Positions 44,411 to 56,453 of a DNA stretch of 64,000 nucleotides are shown here, piece by piece. A model generated the notes under the pieces. The model ran no database searches and was not told the DNA's origin. It saw only the letters and a program-made list of their open reading frames with translations. This DNA comes from Posidonia oceanica (taxonomy: Eukaryota > Streptophyta > Magnoliopsida > Alismatales > Posidoniaceae). The translations under genes and the position numbers were made by a program. Within the stretch, counting starts at the first letter, position 1, and every line of letters begins with the position of its first letter. The DNA lies in the NCBI GenBank assembly GCA_037176725.1, contig JAZBRS010000075.1:73720001-73784000 (forward strand), in the 5' to 3' direction.

Positions 44411-47400
44411 CCAAATCTAGGCCCAAACCCACAGCATTCTCTTCCTCTTTCCCTCAAAACAAGCGCAAACTCAATCTAGGATCACACCCATCTCCCGAAC
44501 CCAAAAACTACCCAAAAACCATAGGAAAACTCACCCTTCCTAACTTAGCAAATCTACCAAAAAGTCCTTAAAATTTCAAACCAAAATCACTCCCAAAAAT
44601 CCTAGAGAACCTAGGTAAAACTACCCTTTTTCTACACCTCAAAACCCTTCCAAAACTTTCTCAAAACCAAACCGAAACCCTGGGAACAACACTAGGAACC
44701 ATAGGCCACACACCCACCAAATTTCACCCCTTTTCAAAACCTCTAAACCCTCCTTTCGCCCAAATTATCCTTTTCTCTCTCCTAGACGATTCTTTTCTCT
44801 CTCCTCTCTCTCTCCTGATTATCCTCCTTCTTTTCACCTCCTTTTCTCCCTCTTTTTTGCCTGACTGTGGGCCCCCCTTGTGCTTCTATCTGTTCTCAAT
44901 CTTATTCCTATTTTTATCATATTTTTACTATTTTCCTTGATTTTTAAAAATTATTTTTTCTCAACTCCTCTCTTTCCTCTTTATTCCTCCATTTCTCTCT
45001 TTTCTTCTTCCTTTCAATTTCCTTTCCTTTTCTCTTACTAAACCCCTAAAAACCCTTAAAAATCCTTCAAAACTCCAAAACAAAAGGAAAACAAATCAAA
45101 ACCCTAAGGAAAATAATTAAAAATATTAAACAAACAATTAAAAATCTAAACCTAACTAAATCTAGCAAAAATGGGAAACCAAGAATGCAACTAAAAAAAT
45201 GCGAAACCAACCAAAAGAAAATGCTGTAAAATCAAGGAAAAAACCAAAAAGCAATCAAAACAAGTCAAAGTAAGAACGTTACTAAAAAACAATCGAAAAC
45301 AATTCCTAAAAAGAAAAGAAAACAATTAAAAAGTACCAAGACAACTAATTAAGGAAAAAAAGAAGAAACCTAACAAATATTAGAAGAACAACTCAAAAAC
45401 CTAATTAAAAAAAAAGAAAAGTAATAATAATAACAAACAATCAAGAATCCAAAAACACCCAACTAAAAACTTAACAAGAAGACCTAACAAAAAAGAAATT
45501 AATTAAAAGAACTCAATAGACAAAAATCAAAAACAAATCAAAAGGACTTAAGCAAAAAAGGATCGAAATTAAAAATCCAAAACCCACTCTAATTAGTTTA
45601 AAAACAAACTTTAAAAAATCCTAATTAACATCCCAGGTACTTAACAAGGAAAACATAATTAGAAAATAACTTAAAAGACTTAACAAACATTTAATCAAAA
45701 TCAAAAACAAATCAAAATAAACAAAACTCTAAACACCCTAATCAAAACTAAAATCCCTTCAAACCTAATTGACTAATCGAAAATAATCATTAAAAAACTT
45801 AATCAAAGTTCCAACTTAAAACACAATCACTCTAAAAAACCCTTCCTATTATTTATTTTATCTTTCTTCCCTTCCTTCCTTTTTTTCTTTTTCTTCTTGG
45901 TCCGGTCCACCTGGCCTCTCTACTCCTCCTTTCTTTCTTTTTTATTTCTTTTTTTTCGCAGGCCCGGCCCACGGCCAACTTCTCTCCTTCCTCCCTTCTT
46001 CTTCCTCTCCCGCCTGTCTCGAATTTCTTTCTCTCCTTTTTCTCTGCAACTCTCTCCTCGGATTGACAGCTCACCCACCTCAGACCTGACCGTCCTTGCG
46101 CGCCGCACGACCTCTGCCCAGGCCGGACCGGCATGCGCCGCCCTCCTCCCGTGCACCTGCAAACACCCTGTCATCACCTCTCCGAGCCATTAATGACAGC
46201 CAGACACCTGCAAACCAGATAGGAATAGAAACCAGTAGCTACTCACTAGAATTCACCCCCCCAAGCACCCAGAACCTCGGACCTTTCTCCCGTGTGCAAC
46301 CCAGAGCAAGAGAGACCCGGAATCCCCTCCTCTTCCGACTGCAATTCAGCATTCTTCTTCGTCTTCTTTTTCATCCGTCTCAGAGCACCCAACACCCAGT
46401 AGAATCCCTCCAATTTCCTCCCCAAATCCACCCAGACTACCACCATTACAGCCACCGATCCAGCAACCAAATCCACTCTGAATCCACCTTCCATTCACCC
46501 AAAATCCAAGCCAGAACCCATCACTCCATCTTCCCAAAATTCCCACCCCTTTAGCTCACAAAACCCCTCCAAACTACAACCAGAGACTCACCTGAACTCC
46601 ACCATCCAAACACACCAGAGCCTTAGCCTTCATCTCCCCCACAGGCCAAGACCTTCACTCCAAACACTTACGACCAACTCTACCAGAAAATCCTTCCAAA
46701 CCCAATCTCCCTCTCCAGCCCTTTCTCAGCCCTCCTAAGCATCCACACACCTCCACCTAACCTCCAGGAGTTCGCCGGTGCCCTCCGGTTGATCCAGAAG
46801 GCAAAGAACAGCCCTACCCACCTCAGGCGATCTACAGAGCACCCATTGAAGCGATTTTCTCCTCCGAACTGCAAAGCTTCGCCCCGAACATCCAGCGAGC
46901 TCCGGAAGACCCCTAGGAGCTGATCCCAACGCTCGCGAGCCGCCGTCGACGTCCACAGCTACCGGACGAGCCTCGCCGCCCTCTGCAGAACAGACCGACG
47001 TTGGGGGAGCACACCAAACGCCGAACCAGGTAACTTTCTACGCCATTAGCTTTAAGACCTCCCCTTCTTGCTTTTCCACCCCTCAAAAGGGGGATCTGCA
47101 ACCACCTTCGCCAGGTCAGCGCCGTCGCTCACCTTCTTCCCCGACGAGCTCGAAGTTCGTCCCGTCGCGCCGAGCTGCAGAACGACCTCCCGTTGGTTGT
47201 CCCAGCTCCGCACGTCCGTCAGGAATGCTCCGGTGGCCTCAGAATGCCACGACGTCGCCGCTCTCGACCGCAGCATCTCCGGATAGCTCTGCAGTACTCC
47301 GACGTCTCCTCCGGCGAGCTTCGAGCCCCGCCGCCGCTCCCCGACGCAGCCCAGACCTCCGCCGAACTCCGAAAAGCATCGCTGCCGCGTCTCCGCCCCT

Positions 47401-47422
47401 CCAGCACCCCCTCTCACCTTCT

Positions 47423-47456
47423 CCGGGCACTGATAGCATTTTGCTACAGTGCCCGG
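47423..47456 (+). other. Bulged hairpin of family-A LTR, best copy
   Basis: CCGGGCACTG pairs perfectly with CAGTGCCCGG, then a one-base bulge, then TAGCA with TGCTA and a TTT loop: 15 base pairs in all. Confidence 0.85.
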
Positions 47457-48257
47457 CTTTTCCTTTGGTTACTGTAGCTTTATTTCTGTTTATTAAGCTA
47501 TTTTGCCATCAAATTGCATATTTGCCTTGCTTTCTTACTTTATTGCTTTCCAGTCCTGTTCTTGTTTATTATTCATTTAATTTCGTATGTTAATCTCATA
47601 AAATTGCATGAAAAAATTAAAAAATCAGTTAATTGCATGTTAGTCCCGCCATAGTGTTTCTCTTCAGTGTTTCCTTTAAATTCCAGTCCTCTTGTTTTAT
47701 ATTATTGCATGTTAGTTCTATTGATATTAATCTGAATTAATACTTATATTTTACCTTGCTATATTGCATTCAGGCCCTCTGTTTCCCAAAAACATTGCAT
47801 AAAAGCCTCTAACTTTTCAAAATCCTTACATTCAGACCCCCATCTATTCAAAATTGCATGTAAGTCCCTAGTTTTTTGAAAAATCATCCCTAAGTCTTTT
47901 CTTGCATTTCGCATGCATTGCATTCATGCATTCTTGCATCTGGCATCTCTTGCACACACTTAAGCATTCTTAGCTCCCATTTACATGGGAGGACCTATTT
48001 TGCACACCCTTAGACCCCTTTTTACACTTAGATCTTATCTTCTCCCCTGTTCTGGCCTCCTGCCTTGAAGTCTGGATATCTTCAGATCCAGCCGTTGGAT
48101 CTTCTCAACTAAGCTACCTGGACGACCCCGGCGGAGCGCTCTTCGGCATGGACAATCAGATTTCAGATCAGGCATCAGATTTCCAAGGTAAGTCCTCTCG
48201 AACTTCGACAGCATCTTTTGCATATCATTCGCATTGCATGGCTTTCACACGTCCTTT

Positions 48258-49395
48258 TTCGCTTTGTTTCTTGCACCGTTTTGCATGCCCGACTTTGTTC
48301 CTCGCACCGTTTTATGTGCAGCTTTGTTCCTCACATCGTTTTGCGTGCCGTTTTGTTTCTCGCACCGTTTTGCGTGCCCGGCTTTGTTTCTCGCACCGTT
48401 TTGCGTGCCGCTTTGTTTCTCGCACCGTTTTGAGTGGAGATTTGTCTCTTGCACCGTTTTGCGTGCCACTTTTTTCTCGCATCATTTTGCGTGCCCGATT
48501 TTGTTTCTCGTACCGTTTTGCGTGCCCGACTTTGTTCCTCGCACCGTTTTGCATGCCGCTATGTTTCTTGCACCTTTTGCATGCCCGGCTTTATTTATCG
48601 CACCGTTTTGCGTGCCCGATTTTGTTTCTCGCACTGTTTTGCGTGCCTGACTTTGTTGCTCGCACCGTTTTACGTGTCGTTTTGTTTCTTGCACCGTTTT
48701 GCGTGCCGTTTTGTCGCTCGCACCGTTTTGCGTGCCGTTTTGTCCCTTGCACCGTTTTACGCACTTGACTTTGTTTCTTGCACTGTTTTGCGTGCCCGAC
48801 TTTGTTTCTTGCACCGTTTTGCGTGCCCAGCTTTGTTTCTCGCACCGTTTTGCGTGCCCAACTTTGTTTGTCGCACCGTTTTACGTGTCGTCTTGTTTCT
48901 TGCACCGTTTTGCGTGCTCCTTTGTTTCTTGCACCGTTTTACGTGCTCGGCTTTGTTTCTCGCACCGTTTTGCGTGCCCCTTTCTTTCTTGCACCTTTTT
49001 GCGTGCCCGACTTTTTTCTCGCACTGTTTTACGTGCCGCTTTGTTTCTTGCGTCGTTCTGCGTGCCGCTTTGTTTCTTGCACCGTTTTACATGCCCGACT
49101 TTGTTTCTTGCACAGTTTTGCGTGCCCGACTTTGTTTCATGCACCGTTTTGCGTGCCTGACTTTGTTTCATGCACCGTTTTGCTGCCCGCTTTATTTCTT
49201 ACACCGTTTTGCGTGCCGACTTCGTTTCTTGCACTGTTTCACGTTCTTGCGCCGTTTTGCATATCGACTTTATTTCTCGCACCGTTCTGCCTTCTCGTTC
49301 TGTTTCTTGCACTATTTTACGGTCGTACCTCGTTTCTTGTATCGTTTTGCGTGTCGACTTCGCTTCTCGCACCGTTTTGCGCGTTTTACATTGTT
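48258..49395 (+). repeat. 30-bp tandem array inside the solo LTR
   Basis: Units built on CACCGTTTTGCGTGCC, followed by CTTTGTTTCT, are the reverse complement of the array at 22285-23595. Roughly 35-40 copies. They give a false plus-strand frame of 370 codons. Confidence 0.94.
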
Positions 49396-50126
49396 TCCTC
49401 TCGCATGTCACCCGCATTGCCTGTTTCTCCGCTGTTTTGTTTTATCGCCTGCATTTGCATATAGGGCAGTGATGCTTATTGCCTGGAGTTCTCACGAGCC
49501 AAGTTTCGCCCAGTTCGGAACACAGACAGTGCTGCTGAGCGCTTAGACTGCACGTTTACTTTCTTGCATTGCATTCCATCACTTAGAGCACACCTTTGAG
49601 CATTTAAATAGGCATTCATTGGAACTTAGGCATTCAAAGTCTGCATTTCCCTGCCTAGGCGAGCGTAAGCCTAGAAAGACCGATTCTCGGGCATGTCGGG
49701 GGTGCCTAACACCTTCCCCGCACGTAACAGGAGTCCTTGCCCTCTCTCTTGGCCCGCAATGACCGTATTGCCCTTATCCCAAGCACGAGTCACATCATTT
49801 GCATTCATTTGCATCTCATTTCTTTTGCATTGCCCTGCCTTGCATCTTTTGCTTGGTTTTGCGTGATTATTCACGCATTTCCCCGATTTTCCATGTCTCC
49901 CGATCTAATAGACTTGGTGGCAACTCCGATTTTGTCTTATCTTCTTCTTTTCTTCCCCTTTTCCGTTTTTTTAAAATGTTTTCGAGTTAAGTCTTCCTTC
50001 TCGGACATAGTCGCTAATAGTGAGCCTGATTCTGATCGGTGCACGCGAGCTTTGGCAATGTGCATGGACGATCTGAGCACCGAGATTACTACAGTAGGAA
50101 TCAACCTTGAAGTAGGAGGGGTTTAG

Positions 50127-51487
50127 GCTTCAAATCTTCAGCCGACATCTTAGGATAGGGCACCGACTTTCCTTCCACCCACATCCCACACCATACACAT
50201 AAGAGGCAAGGGGCAGATGTCTAGGTCTAGGGATTGTTAGGCGTCAAAGTAAGCCTGAAGCATCCATGGCTCTGAGATTGCACAAGGGACCAAACTGTCA
50301 AGGTTTTCCAACCATGAGGTCTCTTGTTTCCCAACTTCTTGGAAGATTCTTCTTCTCCTACAATAATCCAAAAAAATGATAAAGTCAAAAATCCAAAAAA
50401 AAAAAAAATCCAAAATCCAAAAACAAAAATAAAGTCAAAAAAGGGAATAGAAATAAAGTCAAAATTCCAAAAAAAAAAAGATAAAATCAAAACTCCAAAA
50501 AATGATAAAATCAAAAACCCAAAAAAATAAAGTCAAAAATCCAAAAAATCATAAAACCAAAAATCCAAAATAATAAGCAAAAAGATCAAGAAAGATAAGG
50601 GTAAAATCTACCCAACCAACATCACCTCATGAAACTGATAACAAATCTAGCCGATGACAAAAAATCTAGGGCACTAGCGACTCCGCGTCGCGTTTTGACC
50701 ACTCCTATTCAGGGCGGTCACTTGGTACTCGCTTGCGAGTCGATACCATCTTCATGTAGACAACAAATTTGCGGCCAGATTTATTATCCTCCATCTAAGT
50801 TTATTTCAAGCAATACATGTACATATTTATTATTCTTATCCTTGGACTAGGGGCAGGGGGCACCCTAGATGGTCTAATATCATTTTGTTTAAGTTTCTCT
50901 GCATAAAGCTTCTGTTATATGTTGGATGCAACAGCTTTTTACGTCATATATTGGACGCCACCTGTTCTGGCGTTCAACGCAGCAAAAAAGAAAAAAAATA
51001 AATAAGAGTTGTTGGACGCAGCCTGTTCTAGCGTCATATGTTGGACGCAATCTGTTCTGGCGTTCAACGCAGCAAAAGCAGGAAAAAAAAAAATGAGTTG
51101 CTCGACGCTATCTGTACTGGCGTCCTATGTTAGACGCAGTGACAAGTGCGTCCAACATTTTTCAGCAACTTAAGTTGCTGAACTTCGCTCATGGCCTTCC
51201 AAATCCGCGGACAAGTTGCCAAACCAACTTCTACCAGTTCCAGAGGCTTCTACAAGTTGAAATACACGTGTGGGAGTTGATTTCATATTTTTTGGACCTC
51301 CCGGCCATCCGGAATCACCTATTGTTGTTTACATTAAGTTATTAACTTATTAAAGCGCCAACGGCCGCGGAATTCAGAATTAAAGCTCGCAGAAAATATT
51401 TGTCATTTATAAATCTGAGTTTTCTACGATATCATCGGGGCATACCCCTGAGGTACAAGTGCAAAAAGGGAAAAGAAAGAGCAGCAA
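50127..51487. other. Element B interior between gag and the antisense gene
   Basis: An A-rich tract of TCCAAAAAA-type repeats lies at 50370-50580. Three near-tandem pairs of 29-nt palindromes lie at 50921-50978, 51011-51068 and 51100-51156, separated by A-rich linkers. No sense gene follows gag. Confidence 0.65.
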
Positions 51488-54400
51488 CTATGGGGCACAC
51501 TCTCCCTCGCCCTCGGGAGTTGTAGGAGGCCGAGGTAACTGACGGATGGAAGCACCAGAAGGAGCCCTAGAGGTAGCTCGAGAGCGACGGCTACCTGAAT
51601 GGTGGCTCAACTCAAGCATCGGCGGAGGAGGAATTGACCGTCCTGCAATGGCAGCAGTCTCGAAAGCATGCCTCCGATAATGACTCACCTCACCCTCGAG
51701 CTGTGCAACAATGCCGGCATTACTAGCCAGACTCTGTAGAAAGGACAATCAGAATGTCAAAACAAGAACAAAGGAACAAAATTAGAGCAAGGCCAGTCGT
51801 ACCGTCTCAGCTGCCTCCAGCCGCCTCCTCAACTCGGCAATCTCTGCAGCTGAATCAGTCGCCGGTGGAGGTTGGTGCTGTACAGCAAGCCAGGCAAGCT
51901 CAGCAGCCTTCTTCTTAGCAAGCTGACGAGCAGAGCCTCGGTCACTAACAGCAGTCTGTACCTACCGCTCTAGCTCCTGAACTCGCACATCCCGAAGAGC
52001 AAGCTGGGAAGCCTGGTCACTGGCTCGAAAAGACGGCTCCCTCTGAAGATCATCAATCTGCAAAAGCCGAAGCCATAATTAGAACTGAATCAAGAAATAT
52101 AAAGGGAAAGTATACTGCTATACTTACCATACTCTGAAGGTGGGAAATCTCCCCAGCATGACCCGATGGAGGGACAGAACTAGTCGAAGGCTGCAAAAGC
52201 AAAGAAAGCGTACTTAGCACAATTTTCAAGGCAAACAACTATGCTATAAAAATAAATGCAAACCTGAGAAACAGAGGCTCGCAGACGCTCAACCTCCTCG
52301 GTCAACTCAGCAACGCGCCTAACCAGGTCGCGCTCGTGCTGACTATACTCGTCAGTAGTCCTCAGCTGCAAGGGGCAAGGTCCAAGCAAGTTAACTGTCA
52401 AGAAATTCAGGCAATACAAACATAAAGCTAAATGCTCACCGCTATCTCCATCTGAATCCTGTGAGAGCGGACGGACTCCTGTAGCTTGCCCACAGCCATC
52501 GCTGCCACATTTGTAGCGGTGTCAACCATGGGAAGACCATGAGCTCACTTAATCGGTCATCCAACCACCTGGCCCAAGCCAGCTCGTCCTCAGCAGTCGC
52601 GTCAACAGGAGTGGTGGAGCCGCCACGAACCCAGTCCAGCAACTGTGGACTGTAGGTGTCAACCCAGTGGCGAGCACGACCACCTCCCCCTCATACCTCA
52701 CACCAAACTCGGAACAGGTGGGCCTGAGGCTAAATCTGCTGGCGCCCCAACTACCTAAGTGCCCGGCTGATCTGCTGGAAGTGGTAGTGATTCCGGTAGT
52801 GGAGCCAGATGTCCCGGTCAAAAACTGTCTGGTCCCGAGCTATCTCAGGGACATCCTCGTGCTCCCCCTCGGCGTAAGGACGCCAGGTCACCTGAAAAGC
52901 ATGCATTGAATCAGTAAACCAAATGAAGAATAATATATCAGCAAGGAGCATATTACCTGGGCAGGAACCAGCATCTCAAAGAAGAGACGCCCGACGTAGC
53001 GGTGGCCCATAACTGCCTTAGGTGCATGAACAGCCAGTCCCCAATGCAGTCCACGCGGGAAGGGGATCCCCGCCTCAGGAACCGAAGGTGGGATGGGCCT
53101 CACGAAAGTGAAGTTGTCCCATACCCACATCTGCAAGTAAAAAAGAAAGCCAATCATCAGTCGAGCATGCAGAATAAATAACATTTGAAGCTTAAACAAG
53201 CAAATAAAGCTTATATACCTAAAAGAATGGCAGGTTCCTGCCAAGCTGACGAGAACTACCGTCGGAGAACTTGAAGAGCACAGTGTACAAAAATGCCAAG
53301 CTCGTAGCTCCCCAAGCATACTCCCCTACTCGATCTAAGTCGGCAAGCAGGGCAGGAACACCGCTGAAACCCGCGAGGTGGCATGGCTGAAAAGCAAGTC
53401 TCCAAACAAAACTAGAAGGAAGGCACGGAGCTGCTGATCGACGTCCCCCCAGGCTCCGTCGCCGTCTCTTAGGTGTCCTCGACGCGTTGAACTGCCTAGG
53501 TGGTAACAAAAAGGCTGGGCTCGTACATAACGACCCGTCTCCCCACCAACTCCGCCATCAAAGAGGTGTAGTCGGAGTGTACTGGGCCAGTCAACGGGCG
53601 TCTCGTCACCTGTAGGCCAGTCAACCGGGCCATGTCCTCCAGCGAAAGGACAAACTCGCCAACCCGAGTCACAAAGGAGCTTGTGTGAGGGTGGTAGCGC
53701 TCTGCAGCAGACTCCAAAAGTCCCAACTCATGCTGGAAGAGAGGAATGGATAGGAAATGTCCAAACCCCATCTGCCGAAGCCGCTCGTGCTGGAAAGGCC
53801 CCAACATCTGGTAGCACCTGAGGACCTGACCCTAGTGACAGCGCACGCCGGTGGGAGCCCGACTCTGCAAGAGAAAGAAGAACAGTCAGACAGGGTGCAC
53901 AAAAATAATACTTGAAATTAAATGGAAATATGGTTACCTGTCCCCTAGTCGTCAGTGCAGCTACTGCAAACTCGGCCCGGGCCACATCCCTGCGCGGTGC
54001 CGAAGCCTATACCTCGTCGTACGGTATATGAGCCCGTGTAAAGTCTAGAGGAGCACCAGCGTCGCCCTCTGCCTCCCGTCGAACGAAGTCCTGAATGCTC
54101 ACGTACCAGCCGTCGCCCTCAGCCATCCCGGCAGCAGCAGCGAGGACCGCCTCGGGAACCTCCTCCTCCAACCCCGACTCCTCTGAGTCCTCGCCGAGAG
54201 TGGCTGAAGAATCAGAATCCTCCGAGCCACCAGAGACGCTCGACACCTCGGTCTCCTTGACGCTAGCCTCCTCGGTCTCCACGGCACAAGCTGCCTCCTC
54301 GGGTGCGTCTACCGGTGCCACCACCTCCTCGGTCTCCATGGCACAAGCTGCCGCCTCGGGCACGTCTACCAGTGCCACCACCTCCTCAGTCTCCATGGCA

Positions 54401-54618
54401 CAAGCTACCGCCTCAGGCACATCTACCGATGCCACTACCTCCTCCGGCGTCTCAACTGCCGCCTCCTCTGTCATACCCGGTGCCACCACCTCCTCCGTCA
54501 TCCCGACTGCCTCCGGCACCCTCACCGGAGCCGGCCCAGCCTCGCCGGATGTCGATGGGCCATCCCCCCTCCGTGCCAACTTCTTGGGCCTCATATAGGT
54601 TTTACCAAATCTCGGCAT
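51488..54618 (-). pseudogene. Antisense spliced plant-mobile-domain gene in element B
   Basis: Eight exons fit on the minus strand: 54618-53938, 53864-53219, 53130-52957, 52891-52440, 52365-52264, 52190-52128, 52057-51803 and 51733-51488. All seven introns (65-88 bp) have GT-AG ends with good context such as TTGCAG. Exon 1 starts MPRFGKTYMRPKKLARRG and has an acidic repeat (METEEVVAPVDVPEAA-type, three copies). Exons 2-4 carry PMD-like motifs: MLGPFQHERLRQMGFGHFL, VGEFVLSLEDMARLTGL, ALLADLDRVGEYAWGATSLA, MWVWDNFTFVRPIP. Exons 5-8 encode a coiled-coil-like tail. Stops (for example after exon 1 residues HIPYDEV, at exon 2 residue C-H, and at the end of exon 2) and a frameshift near 53500 mark decay. 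PMD proteins of plants (MAIN, MAIL1) act in silencing and transcription; the role here is unknown. Confidence 0.82.
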
Positions 54619-54636
54619 AAATTGGAAAAGACCCAA

Positions 54637-55370
54637 TAGAGGTCAAAATGCAATCTGGAATAATGAAGAGGAGGAGAAGAGGGGAAGAAGGCGAGCTCAC
54701 CGGAGTTGGAAGCCGCTGTTCGAGCTCACCGGAATCCGCACTGCCGCCGCTGTCGTGCCCTAGCTCTGGCCATCCAAGCTGCCGATCATCCGAGCCACCC
54801 TGCGCCGGAAGAAGCTCGGAAGCTGAGAAGGAGTCGTCGCCGGAGGGGAAGAGGAAGGGAAGTGGTGAGCCGGAAAAATGGGGAAGAAGGGCGGAGGGGT
54901 CTGTTAAAGACCCCGACGCGTTGGATGCTATCCCTCTTTGCGTCATACGTTGGACGCAGTCAAGAGCGGCGTTCAACACCTCGAGTGACAGTTAGACGTT
55001 GGACACAACCTGTTCTAGCGTCATATGTTGGACGAAGAAGGTTGTAGCGTCCAACACTTCAGAGAAGCTTAAAATGCCGAATCTTGCCAGAAAGCCTCCA
55101 AATTAATTTTTTTCCAATATCAGAGGTTTCTACAAGCTAGAATACACATGGAAATGAGGCTGTCATGATTTTCGAAGAACTCGTAGCACCAACGGGTCAA
55201 CAAAGCGAAGCCAAAGAAGTAACCTTTTGTTTTCCTTGGGCAACCACCTTGGTGTGTTTTGTCTCAGTTTTTCCTTGGGCAACCCCCTCGGCGATGCTTT
55301 AGTTCTGTATTTCCTTGGGCAACCTCCTCGGCGAGTCTTTTAAATTTTAGTTCTATCCCTTTGGCCAACG
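54637..55370. other. Upstream flank of the antisense gene
   Basis: A GC-rich stretch (54640-54900) is followed by two abutting pairs of 29-nt palindromes (54920-54977 and 54998-55055), then three repeats of TTCCTTGGGCAACC...CTCGGCGA type at 55220-55345. No gene is seen. The GC-rich part may be promoter and 5' UTR of the antisense gene. Confidence 0.55.
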
Positions 55371-55379
55371 CCTAAAGGT

Positions 55380-55690
55380 AGATCTTTGAGAGTTTGATAA
55401 ATCCAGCTCAATCCTTAAGTGTTGGACAAATCTAGCTCAAACCTTGAGTGTTGGATAAATCCAGCTTAAACTTTGAGTATTGGATAAATCCAGCTCAATC
55501 CTTAAGTGTTGGACAAATCCAGCTCAAACCTTGAGTATTGGATAAATCCAGCTCAAACCTTGAGTGTTGGATAAATCCAACTCAAATCCTTGAGTGTTGG
55601 ACAAATTCAATCCCTGAGTGTTGGATAGACCCAGCTCATTTTCTCTGAGTGTTGGATGTTTGATCCAGCTCAAGTCTTTTAAGTGTTTTC
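55380..55690. repeat. Tandem TGAGTGTTGGATAAATCCAGC repeat
   Basis: About eight units of roughly 35-38 bp, each with GAGTGTTGGA, then (T/C)AAATCCAGCTCAA. Confidence 0.9.
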
Positions 55691-55719
55691 TGTTCCCCTT
55701 CGGGCAATCCCCTCGGCAA

Positions 55720-56265
55720 GTTTGCAAAAGAGCCCCGGAGCACAATCGGACAAATAAAGCAAACCAATCAGAAGCAGGTACCCCGGAGCATAACCGGGAC
55801 ACCAAAGCAAAGATCCCCAGAGCATAATCGGGACACCAAAGCAAAGATCCCCGGAGCATAACCGGGATAACAAAGCAGACCTACCAAGGCAAGAACCCGG
55901 AGCACAACCAGACAAATAAAGCAAGCCCTGGAGCACAATCGAACAAATAAAGCAAGCCCCGGAGCACAACCGAACAAATAAAGTAAGCCCCGAAGCATGA
56001 CCGAACAAACAAAGCAACCCTGGAGCACAACCGGACAAACAAAGTAAGCCCCAGAGCACAACCGAACAAACAAAGCAAGCCTCGGAGCACAACCGGACAA
56101 ACAAAGCAAGTCAATCAAAAGCAGGTACCGCGGAGCACAACCGGACAACAAAGCAAACCCCAGAGCATGACCGGACAAACAAAGCAACCCCGGAGCACAA
56201 CCGGACAAACAAAGCAAAGCCAACCAGCAGAAAGATCTCCGGAGCATGACCGGGACAACAAAGTA
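55720..56265. repeat. Tandem CCCCGGAGCACAACCGGACAA repeat
   Basis: About fifteen units of CCGGAGCA(C/T)AACCGG(A/G)ACA with AAAGCAAG linkers, 30-45 bp each. Long open frames on the minus strand (up to about 160 codons) follow from the repeat. It lies in the 3' UTR of element B, as in other Tat-type elements. Confidence 0.9.
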
Positions 56266-56453
56266 AAGCCAACGGTATTAGTGAACCCCCTGTTCACTAA
56301 CTCCCGAGTCAGAAGATGATGGTCCCCACCAAGAATGTAGGCAACATTCAATGAAAGGACACTTGATTCTGACGAATAACGCCAACGGTATCAATGAACT
56401 CATCGTTCATTAATTCCGGGTCACGAGATGACGGTCTCTGTCGAGAATGTAGG
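56266..56453. repeat. 113-bp repeat pair, second copy split by the solo LTR
   Basis: GCCAACGGTAT...GAATGTAGGCAACATT... starts at 56268 and again at 56381. The second copy is interrupted at GTAGG by the LTR and resumes at 62449; a diverged third copy begins near 62497. Confidence 0.8.

Larger units (their letters stand above)
44248..50093 (+). mobile_element. Solo LTR of family A in element B gag
   Basis: It starts TGTTGACACCC and ends GATTACTACA, flanked by GTAGG on both sides. It is 5846 bp, in the plus orientation, opposite to element A. Order is the same as in other copies: purine/pyrimidine compartments, A-rich block, GC-rich block (46000-47450), hairpin (47423-47456), TGCAT-rich block and 30-bp array (48258-49395). 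Internal gene domains are absent, so it is a solo LTR. ORFs in the array are artefacts. Confidence 0.94.

Noticed and set aside
48148..49546. Plus-strand ORF of 370 codons and overlapping 228- and 206-codon ORFs
   Set aside because: Same 30-bp array in the opposite orientation, inside a solo LTR.
55679..56247. Minus-strand ORFs rich in Cys/Leu that look like membrane segments
   Set aside because: Produced by the CCGGAGCACAACCGG tandem repeat; hydrophobicity is a by-product of the repeat on that strand.
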